A DNA stretch of 15,260 bases, taken from contig JAKCCP010000328.1 of the NCBI GenBank assembly GCA_021841985.1, forward strand, positions 1-15,260. The letters run 5' to 3'. Under the pieces are notes generated by a model. That model searched no databases. It had not been told where the DNA came from and saw only the letters and a list, made by a program, of their open reading frames with translations. Numbering within the stretch: position 1 is the stretch's first letter; every line of letters begins with the position of its first letter. Shown here piece by piece: positions 7,880 to 13,826 of the stretch. Made by a program: the position numbers and the translations under genes. The stretch is from Pseudomonadota bacterium (GTDB lineage Bacteria; Pseudomonadota; Alphaproteobacteria; Acetobacterales; Acetobacteraceae).

Positions 7880-7943
7880 AACGTCCTTCACCCGATTGCC
7901 CGCTCCTGGCCTTGGTTTGCTGCGATAAACCCGCCACGAACGC

Positions 7944-8381
7944 TCAATTCTGAATAGTGTAGCTCGCCTCTGCGCTGAGCGTGATCGCCGGGATCGCCTC
8001 CAGCGTGCTGACCGGGACGAAATCGTAGAGGGCGGCGATGCTGACCTGGCCGCCGGGGGCGTTGCTCGGCGAGAACGCGACGCTGACCACCGGCCCGCTC
8101 GATCCGGCGGCGAGGAAGGGGGCGGCGGCGGCGTAGAATTGCGCGATGATATCGGCCGCCGAGGCCGGCGCGGCAGACTGGCTGCCATGCACCACGGCAT
8201 AGCGCGCCGCCCGCTCGACCCCGATCGAGAGCGCGTATTGATCGGCGATCAGCCGGCCGAATTCGATGGTGGCGAGCAGGAGGATCAGCACCGGAATGCC
8301 GCTCAGGGCGAATTCGAGGGCCGCGACGCCGCGCCGGTCGCGCCAGCCGCCGGATTTTCGCCCCTTCGCGCGCCGCTTCAT
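7944..8381 (-). CDS. TadE-like pilus assembly pseudopilin (second of two)
   Basis: This 145-residue protein has a TadE N-terminus. The basic MKRRAKGRKSGGWRDRRG is followed by VAALEFALSGIPVLILLLAT, a membrane helix in which Glu23 sits five residues after the Gly of the RRG motif (Glu+5, as in type IV prepilin-like proteins), and then EFGRLIADQYALSIGVERAARYAV. The rest is a short periplasmic domain rich in Ala and Ser with no Cys. The ATG overlaps the preceding tadE-like stop by 4 nt (ATGA), so the start is firm and the long upstream extension of the frame to 8972 is a shadow. TadE proteins are processed pseudopilins of Flp/Tad pili. No other tad machinery is nearby. It ends the three-gene unit. 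Confidence 0.85.
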   Translation of the reverse strand: MKRRAKGRKSGGWRDRRGVAALEFALSGIPVLILLLATIEFGRLIADQYALSIGVERAARYAVVHGSQSAAPASAADIIAQFYAAAAPFLAAGSSGPVVSVAFSPSNAPGGQVSIAALYDFVPVSTLEAIPAITLSAEASYTIQN

Positions 8382-8857
8382 TGGATGCGCACCATGCCCG
8401 CGGAGGTCAGGGTGATCGGCGAGGGCAGCGCCGGCAGGGGCATCGGCAAGGTGAGCGAGGCGCTCAGCGAAAGCGCGAGATAGGTCGCCATCTGGCCGCT
8501 CGCGCAGGTGCCGCCGCAGGCGCTCGCGGTCTGCGTCTCCTGCCCGTTGGCGATGGTGAGGCAATAGCAGGCCAGCACCGGGGTGGTCATGGCGAGGCTC
8601 GGCGCCGCCGTCCCGTAGGCGCTTTGGGCCACGGTCTGGATCGTGCTCGGGCTGGCACTGGTCGGGTTGCCCCAGGCGAACAGGATCGCCGCCTCCATCG
8701 CCTGGTCGAGCCGCGCTTGGGTTGCGAAGGTCAGGCCGAGATCGGCCGCGCCAAAGCATAGCGGGGTCAGCACGAAGACGATGGCGAGCGCCGATTCCAC
8801 CGCGACCGAGCCGCGCCGCGCCCGACGGAAGGCCGCGATGAGGGCACGGCGGGTCAT
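8378..8857 (-). CDS. TadE-like pilus assembly pseudopilin (first of two)
   Basis: This protein is 159 residues. A basic N-terminus MTRRALIAAFRRARRGS leads into VAVESALAIVFVLTPLCFGA, a membrane helix (about 18-37) with Glu21 near its start as in TadE, followed by DLGLTFATQARLDQAMEAAILFA. The periplasmic part has five cysteines (including CYC and CGGTC), unlike the partner at 7944-8381, so disulfides are plausible. The ATG overlaps the TadG-like stop by 4 nt, and its own stop overlaps the next gene's ATG by 4 nt, so all three genes are probably translated as a coupled unit. The TadE-family call rests on the N-terminal signature. The rest is divergent. Confidence 0.8.
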   Translation of the reverse strand: MTRRALIAAFRRARRGSVAVESALAIVFVLTPLCFGAADLGLTFATQARLDQAMEAAILFAWGNPTSASPSTIQTVAQSAYGTAAPSLAMTTPVLACYCLTIANGQETQTASACGGTCASGQMATYLALSLSASLTLPMPLPALPSPITLTSAGMVRIQ

Positions 8858-10182
8858 TGCAGCAGCACGATCTGGGAGCTGCTGGCGCCGCCGCCCGGAA
8901 CCACGCCGCCGGCCTGGATCTGGCCGCTGCCCTCGACGTTGATGCTCTGGGCGATGATGCCGAGCCCGCCATCGGCGGGGTGGGTCAGCACCGCGTCATT
9001 GGTGACCTGCAACTGGGCGTTCGGCGTATAGATCGTGCCGTTGATCGAAAGGCCCGAGCCACCCACCACCTGGTTGGTGGGCGCGCTGCCGTCGCTGCCC
9101 TCGCCCTGATAGACCAGGATGCCGGCATAGGGGCCGCTCGCCGGCGCGCTCATCGACCATTGCGTATTGGTATAGTTGGTCCATTGCACCGACCCGGGAG
9201 TGTCGCCGCCGAGATAGAACGTCACGCCCGCGGCGGTGCCCACCGTCGAGCCGCCGGTGATGTCGAAATTGCCGTTGGTGATGACATAGGTGCCAGGCGC
9301 GAAATTCACCGTCATGCCGTTGCTGATGGTGAGGCCGCCGCAATAGGTGCCGGGATTGAGGTTGAGCACGCCGTTATTCTGCCAGCCATAGCTGCTTGGC
9401 TGGCAGGTGCTGCTGGCGGGCGGGGCGGCGAGGCCGGCGTGGGGATCGCTCTGGCTCGCGGCACCCGAGGTGCCGGCGGGCGAGATCACCGAGCCGCCGT
9501 TCCAGGTATTGTCGCACACCGTGCCGGCGGCGCCGACGCTTTGCGCGGTGATCGAGCCATTGCGGACATAGATCGAGGCGGTCGAGGGATTGGCGGTCGC
9601 GTCGCATTGCACCGTGGTCGCGGAATTGGAGAAGACGCTGCAATTGGTCGCGGTGATCGTGCCCTCGTTCTCGACCTCGATGCCGATCGGCACGTTTTTG
9701 CCGAGCGCCATGACGCAGGGCGCGGCGGTGGTCGAAAGACCCGCCATCGCGGTTGCGCTGAGCGTTACCGGGGTGGCGGAGAACAGCGCCGTGAAGAAGC
9801 GATCGGACTGGCTGGAGAGCGTCACCGTGACGCTGCTGCCCGCGACCACGCTGACCGCCGGGGCGGCCAGGAGCGTGCCGATGAGATGGTTGGCGCTCAC
9901 GCCGTTGACCTCGGCGCTCGCCGCGGCGACGTAATCCGCCGTCGCGGCGGCGGAATTCTGCAACAGCCGCGCCGCCCCCATGGCCCCGGCATCGGCGGCC
10001 ATCTGGAGCCGCGCGCTCTCGCGATACCAGAGCCCGACATCGGCGGCGAGGCCGGCGGCGCCGATCAGCACCGGCAGCGCGAGCCCGACCATGATCGCGA
10101 CCGCCCCGCGCCGCCCCGCGCGCGTCCCGCCGCGCCGGCGCCTGAGATAGCCCAACCAACGATCCGCCCGCAGATATGCCAT
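8854..10182 (-). CDS. TadG-like pilus assembly protein with Cys-containing beta-rich ectodomain
   Basis: This protein is 442 residues. After a basic N-terminus, RRGAVAIMVGLALPVLIGAAGLAADVGLWY (residues 24-53, quoted as RRGAVAIMVGLALPV and LIGAAGLAADVGLWY) is the TadE/G-like membrane anchor. It is followed by RESARLQMAADAGAMGAARLL, the usual TadG start of the exported domain. DRFFTALFSATPVTLSATAMA is also typical of alphaproteobacterial TadG-like proteins. From about residue 160 the protein is rich in Gly, Thr, Asn and Val with repeating beta motifs (LNLNPGTYCGGLTISNGMTV, NFAPGTYVITNGNFDITGG) and resembles a beta-helix more than the vWA domain of some TadG proteins. Six Cys (156, 181, 193, 223, 260, 281) could form three disulfides. 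Probably anchored in the inner membrane and facing the periplasm or surface. The ribosome-binding site is weak. It starts the TadG-E-E unit. Confidence 0.82.
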   Translation of the reverse strand: MAYLRADRWLGYLRRRRGGTRAGRRGAVAIMVGLALPVLIGAAGLAADVGLWYRESARLQMAADAGAMGAARLLQNSAAATADYVAAASAEVNGVSANHLIGTLLAAPAVSVVAGSSVTVTLSSQSDRFFTALFSATPVTLSATAMAGLSTTAAPCVMALGKNVPIGIEVENEGTITATNCSVFSNSATTVQCDATANPSTASIYVRNGSITAQSVGAAGTVCDNTWNGGSVISPAGTSGAASQSDPHAGLAAPPASSTCQPSSYGWQNNGVLNLNPGTYCGGLTISNGMTVNFAPGTYVITNGNFDITGGSTVGTAAGVTFYLGGDTPGSVQWTNYTNTQWSMSAPASGPYAGILVYQGEGSDGSAPTNQVVGGSGLSINGTIYTPNAQLQVTNDAVLTHPADGGLGIIAQSINVEGSGQIQAGGVVPGGGASSSQIVLLQ

Positions 10183-10239
10183 CGCAGCCGGATCATTGAG
10201 ACAAATTTATAAAAAAAGAGTTAAGCGGACCCCCTCCGT
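10183..10239 (-). promoter_or_regulatory. AT-rich gap between the SDR gene and the TadG-like gene
   Basis: In the minus sense the SDR stop is followed by CGGA-GGGGG-TCCG, a 4-bp stem, and seven T starting eight bases later, then TATAAATTTG. This could combine a weak terminator for the SDR gene and an AT-rich promoter region for the tad unit. The stem is short and the T-run is not adjacent, so neither is secure. Confidence 0.3.
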
Positions 10240-11004
10240 TCAGGCGGCGGAATAGCCGCCATCGGCGACATAGGCCGCGCCGGTGACGAAGGAGGCGCGA
10301 TCGGAGAGCAGCCAGAGCACCAACTCGGCGATTTCGTCGGCGCGCCCGAGCCGGGCAAACGGCACCTTGCCCAGAATATCCGGGCCGCGCGCCGGCATGT
10401 GCGGCGTCACCATCGGCGTGTCGATGTAGCCGGGGCAGACGGCGTTGACGCGGATGCCCGCTGCGGCGTTTTCCAGCGCCGCGGTGCGGGTCAGGCCGAT
10501 CACGCCGTGCTTGCTCGCGACATAGGCGCCCGAGCCGGCCAGCCCGACGAGGCCGGCGACCGAGGCGGTATTGACAATGGCGCCGCCGGCCTCCCGCATC
10601 GCCGCGATTTCGTGCTTGAGGCAGAGAAAGACGCCAGCGAGGTTGACCGCGATCACCCGCTGGAACGCCGCCTCGGGCAACGCGGCGATCGGCACGCCGG
10701 CGCTCCCGACCGCGGCGGGGCTGATGCCGGCATTGTTGAAGGCGCCATCGAGCCGCCCGAAAGCCGCGCGCGCCGCCTCGATGAGCGCCACGACATCGCT
10801 CTCCCGGCTGACATCGCCGGCCAGCGCGACCGCCCGCCCACCCAGGGCCATGATCTCGGCAACCGTCGCCGCGGCACTCTCGCGGGTGAGATCGGCGACC
10901 GCCACGGCCGCGCCGGCGCGCGCCAGGGCCCGCGCACTGGCCCGCCCGATCCCCGAGCCGCCGCCGGTGACCAGCACCGCCTTGCCCGCCATTTCCTCCG
11001 TCAT
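10240..11004 (-). CDS. SDR-family NAD(P)-dependent oxidoreductase
   Basis: This is a 254-residue classical short-chain dehydrogenase/reductase (Rossmann fold, cytosolic). TGGGSGIG (13-20) is the cofactor-binding Gly motif. AVADLT (35-40) has Asp at the end of beta2, which favours NAD(H). GDV (63-65) and NNAG (90-93) follow. The catalytic residues are N121, S148, Y161 and K165 (YVASK). PGYIDTPMV and the C-terminal VADGGYSAA are typical. The substrate cannot be read from the sequence; ketoacyl, sugar or alcohol substrates are all possible. The ATG has GGGAGGGAAG upstream, and a second ATG at 10992 sits too close to its purine stretch. It starts 38 nt after the TonB-like gene and is possibly co-transcribed with it. 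Confidence 0.93.
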   Translation of the reverse strand: MTEEMAGKAVLVTGGGSGIGRASARALARAGAAVAVADLTRESAAATVAEIMALGGRAVALAGDVSRESDVVALIEAARAAFGRLDGAFNNAGISPAAVGSAGVPIAALPEAAFQRVIAVNLAGVFLCLKHEIAAMREAGGAIVNTASVAGLVGLAGSGAYVASKHGVIGLTRTAALENAAAGIRVNAVCPGYIDTPMVTPHMPARGPDILGKVPFARLGRADEIAELVLWLLSDRASFVTGAAYVADGGYSAA

Positions 11005-11030
11005 TTTCTGCTTCCCTCCCGAGTGGCCGT

Positions 11031-11054
11031 TCAGTTGCGGTATCAGTTGCGATA
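11031..11054. repeat. 12-bp tandem duplication at the stop of the TonB-like gene
   Basis: In the minus sense TATCGCAACTGA is followed directly by TACCGCAACTGA (one mismatch), so the last codons YRN-stop are duplicated in frame beyond the first stop. The result is two stop codons 12 nt apart. Confidence 0.8.
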
Positions 11055-12134
11055 GATGACATAATGGATGGTGAGGTCGATGGTCACGCGTTCCTCGTTG
11101 GTGCCGATCGGAAAGGGCGGCAGCTCGGCGCCGTGGAACAGCCCGACGGCGCCGCTATCGAGGGCCTGATAGCCCGATTGGCGCTCCAGCTCGACCGATT
11201 CCACATGGCCGTCGCGATTGACCACGACGCGCACCTCGCTGACCCCTTGCTCGCCGCGCTCGGCCGCGGCCTGGGGGTAGTATTTATGGGCCTCGATCCA
11301 GGCCGCGAGTTCGTTGCGCCAATCGGCGCCAAGCGCGGCGGCCGAGATCTTGGCGAAGGGCATGATTTCGGTCGGGCCGCGCAGCGCCGGGCCGACCGAG
11401 AATTTGCTCAGCGAGGGCAGGCTCTGGGCGAAAAGCCGCATCGGCGGCGCGCCATTGCTCTTGCGGGCCGATTGCGCGGGCGGCGCCGGGGCGCGCGGCG
11501 CCGCTTCCGGCGAGGGGGTGCGCGGCGCGGTCTGTGGCGCCGGCGGGGTGAGGGGCCGGGCGGGGAGCGGCGGCGTCACCATCGCCTGCTGGTTCGGCGC
11601 GACCGGCTTGGCCGGGCTCGGCGGCGGCGCGGGTTCGGCGAGCGGCGCCGAAATCAAGGGTGGCGCCTCGGCCTCCTGGGTGGTCGCCCCCGCCGCCTGG
11701 GGCGGCACCGGCGGCACCGGCAAGGGGGGCGTGGCCCGCGACGGCTGTGCCGCGGCGCTCGCGGGCGGCGCGGCTTCGGGCGGCGGCGCCGGCGCGAGCG
11801 GGGAGGGTACGGCGGCGGGTTGTGGCGGCAGATTGGCCTCCCGCGTCGGGTTGGGCAGGCGCGGCCCCCGGGCGGAGCCGGATTCGAACACCATCGCGAC
11901 GCCCGGGGGTGGCAGCGGCTCGCTGGTCTCGCGATGCCGCATGGTGATCAGCAGCAGCAGCAGGACCGTGAGATGGAACCCCGCCGACCAAAGCAGCGGC
12001 GGCGTGAGCCGCATGCGCCGCCGCTGCTCGCGTTGCGGCCGGATGTCAAGCGTCGCCACGCCACGTCCGTCCCATGAGCGGGACCGCCAGGGAGTGCGCG
12101 ACGCGGCGGACCAGGCACGAAAATCAGGCAGCAT
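11043..12134 (-). CDS. TonB-family energy transducer
   Basis: Periplasm-spanning protein that normally couples the ExbB/ExbD proton motor to outer-membrane TonB-dependent receptors. It is 363 residues from the chosen ATG. A 40-residue basic N-terminus precedes one membrane helix (LLWSAGFHLTVLLLLLITM, about 47-65). A long Pro/Ala-rich periplasmic spacer follows (about 75-235). The C-terminal TonB fold runs from WRNELAAWIEAHKYYPQAA through GVSEVRVVVNRDGHV to the last residues (272-363) and includes the characteristic YYP motif. The start is uncertain: TTG at 12152, ATG at 12134 and ATG at 12014 are all in frame and none has a strong ribosome-binding site. No exbB, exbD or receptor gene is in the window. 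The SDR gene follows after 38 nt. Confidence 0.85.
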   Translation of the reverse strand: MLPDFRAWSAASRTPWRSRSWDGRGVATLDIRPQREQRRRMRLTPPLLWSAGFHLTVLLLLLITMRHRETSEPLPPPGVAMVFESGSARGPRLPNPTREANLPPQPAAVPSPLAPAPPPEAAPPASAAAQPSRATPPLPVPPVPPQAAGATTQEAEAPPLISAPLAEPAPPPSPAKPVAPNQQAMVTPPLPARPLTPPAPQTAPRTPSPEAAPRAPAPPAQSARKSNGAPPMRLFAQSLPSLSKFSVGPALRGPTEIMPFAKISAAALGADWRNELAAWIEAHKYYPQAAAERGEQGVSEVRVVVNRDGHVESVELERQSGYQALDSGAVGLFHGAELPPFPIGTNEERVTIDLTIHYVIYRN

Positions 12135-12152
12135 GGCGGCAACCGGGCACAA

Positions 12153-12323
12153 TCAGCTCGGGCGCGCGCGCTCTGCGCCGTCCGCGACCCATCCTTTCAG
12201 GTTACGATATAAAGGGTTGCCTGAGAAAAGGCGAGGGCTCCGCCCTCCACCCGCCAGGGACAATCTCCCTGGACCCTGTGCCGCAGGAGGGGTGAAGCTC
12301 CCCCCCTTTTTCGCTGGCCGCGG
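12153..12323. other. Intergenic region with a hairpin repeat of the same style as at 7776-7879
   Basis: The plus strand carries GAGGGC-TCC-GCCCTC (12233-12247), then CCAGGGA-CAATC-TCCCTGG (12254-12272), then a weaker CCTG-TGCCG-CAGG (12275-12287) and a G4/C-run pairing near 12289-12305 followed by five T on the plus strand. The order of a GC hairpin, a 6-nt spacer, a CCAGGG/CCCTGG hairpin and then CCC matches the element upstream of rpsB. A TATATC -10-like box for the TonB-like gene lies at 12211-12206 on the minus strand, without a good -35. Confidence 0.65.
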
Positions 12324-13019
12324 TTAATGGATCTCGCCCGAGCGTTTGAGCGCCTCGCGGAGTTTGGCCGGCGTAAAATCCGCGGCATGGCAGACATCGA
12401 GGATGACCTTCTCGCGCCGGGAGACCAGCTCGATCGCCGCCGGCAGCCTGGTCACCGCCTCGTGGGGGATGACCACCGCGCCGTGATGATCGGCATGGAT
12501 GACGTCGTCATGGCCGGCCTGCATGCCAAAAATGTTCACCGGGCCGCCGCAATCGACGAGATGGACATGCGCATGGCTCGGCCCGACCCGCCCGCCGATG
12601 ATCTGAAAGCCCGGCGCCAGCATATCAAGGTCGCGGAACGAGCCGTTGGTGACACAGCCCAGAACCCCGAGCGCCTTGTGGATGGTGGTGTTCACCTCGC
12701 CCCAGAAAGCGCCATAGCCGGGGCGGTCATCGAGATCCTGGAGGATCGCGATGGTCGGGAAACGGCCGGCCGTGACATGATCATACCAGGTCATGCGCTC
12801 GATCACCTTGCCCCGCGGCGGCTCCTTGGCGCGGATCGTGCCGGTGCGGGCAAGCCCCACGATCGGCGGCAGGGTGCGCAGCGCGGCGACCATCGGCTCG
12901 ACGGTGAAGCCGATGGCGCGGCGCTCCGGAACCACGAGTTCGAGCCCGTTGCAAATCGTCGGCGTGTCCCACTGGCGGAGCTTTTCGAGATCCGCCGGGG
13001 TGAAGGGAAAATCCGCCAT
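12324..13019 (-). CDS. RraA-like / HMG-aldolase-like protein
   Basis: This 231-residue protein belongs to the RraA-like fold family. That family includes the RNase E regulator RraA (about 160 aa) and divalent-metal aldolases/decarboxylases such as 4-hydroxy-4-methyl-2-oxoglutarate (HMG) aldolase. The active-site region is GAFWGEVNTTIHKALGVLG (103-121) followed by VTNGSFRDLDML, with R129-D130 as the conserved Arg-Asp pair. HADHHGAVVIP (175-185) is the usual late block. The length and the metabolic neighbours favour an enzyme over the RNase E regulator. TNGSFRD replaces the more usual DGAVRD, so activity is not assured. The ATG overlaps the medium-subunit stop by one base (TGATG), which indicates translational coupling. 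Substrate unknown. Confidence 0.82.
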   Translation of the reverse strand: MADFPFTPADLEKLRQWDTPTICNGLELVVPERRAIGFTVEPMVAALRTLPPIVGLARTGTIRAKEPPRGKVIERMTWYDHVTAGRFPTIAILQDLDDRPGYGAFWGEVNTTIHKALGVLGCVTNGSFRDLDMLAPGFQIIGGRVGPSHAHVHLVDCGGPVNIFGMQAGHDDVIHADHHGAVVIPHEAVTRLPAAIELVSRREKVILDVCHAADFTPAKLREALKRSGEIH

Positions 13020-13816
13020 CACCCCGCCGCCGCGACGGCGCGCCGCGCCATGACGCTGATGAGATGGGCGCGATAGGCGGCGCTGCCATGGATGTCGCTG
13101 TTCAGTCCCTCGGGCGAGATTTTTATCCCCCCGACCGCGTCGGGTGACCAGTTTTTTGCCAGCGCCGATTCCATTTCGGGGACGCGGAAGACGCCGTTCT
13201 GCCCCGCCCCGGTGACGGCGACACGCACCCCTTCCGGCCCTTTGGCCACGAACACGCCGACCAGGGCATAGCGCGAGGCCGGCTGGCGGAATTTCTCATA
13301 GGCCGATTTCGCGACCGGGAGCGGAAACTCGACCGCGGTGATGATTTCGTCGGGCTCGAGGGCGGTGGTGAACATGCCCTGGAAAAAATCATCAGCCTTG
13401 ATCGCCCGCTTGTTGGTCTTGATCGTGGCGCCGAGCGCCAGCACCGCCGCCGGATAGCAGGCCGAGGGGTCGTTATTGGCGAGCGAGCCGCCGATCGTGC
13501 CGCGATGGCGGACCTGATTGTCGCCGATCCAGGAGGCCAGCAGCGCGAGCCCGGGGATCGCCTTCTTGACCTCGGCCGAGCGGGCGACCGCGGCGTGCGT
13601 GGTGGTCGCCCCGATGGTGAGCGCGTTCGCCGTAACCGTGATGCCCGAGAGCCCCAATCCGGCGAGATCGACCACGGCGGAAGGTTTGTTCAAGCGCTGC
13701 TTGAGCACCGGGATAAAAGTCTGGCCGCCGGCCAGAACCTTGGCCTCGGCGTCGGCCGCGAGAAGCTTCACCGCGTCGGCGAGGCTGCCGGGCTTCTGAT
13801 AGGCGAAATCATACAT
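13019..13816 (-). CDS. coxM: FAD-binding medium subunit of a molybdenum hydroxylase (CoxM family)
   Basis: This 265-residue flavoprotein subunit passes electrons between the iron-sulfur small subunit and the acceptor in the xanthine dehydrogenase/CO dehydrogenase family. The N-terminal [20 protein letters not shown] is the usual opening. The FAD-binding motifs are [15 protein letters not shown] (27-41) and [20 protein letters not shown] (103-122). The C-terminal CO_deh_flav_C domain covers about 180-265. The ATG is chosen because AGGAG lies 8 nt upstream, partly overlapping the large-subunit stop 10 nt away, and because homologues start here. The upstream extension of the frame to 13930 lies inside the large-subunit gene. 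The gene order large-medium fits the S-L-M order of form II operons. Confidence 0.94.
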   Translation of the reverse strand: MYDFAYQKPGSLADAVKLLAADAEAKVLAGGQTFIPVLKQRLNKPSAVVDLAGLGLSGITVTANALTIGATTTHAAVARSAEVKKAIPGLALLASWIGDNQVRHRGTIGGSLANNDPSACYPAAVLALGATIKTNKRAIKADDFFQGMFTTALEPDEIITAVEFPLPVAKSAYEKFRQPASRYALVGVFVAKGPEGVRVAVTGAGQNGVFRVPEMESALAKNWSPDAVGGIKISPEGLNSDIHGSAAYRAHLISVMARRAVAAAG

Positions 13817-13826
13817 CGTCCTGCTC

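Noticed and set aside
7682..7957. Small plus-strand frames in the rpsB upstream gap (7615-7957)
   Set aside because: They read through the palindromic repeat, lack ribosome-binding sites and have no recognisable protein features.
8857..10212. 451-residue plus-strand frame opposite the TadG-like gene
   Set aside because: It is the mirror of the TadG-like coding sequence, with His/Arg/Asp/Gly-rich shadow composition. The minus frame has a membrane anchor and 4-nt coupling to the next gene.
10193..11062. 289-residue minus-strand frame overlapping the SDR gene
   Set aside because: It is the wrong frame. It is Arg/Gly-rich, while the other frame has every SDR motif.
12074..12327. Short open frames across the TonB/RraA-like gap
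   Set aside because: They cross the hairpin repeat and have no family resemblance or start signals.
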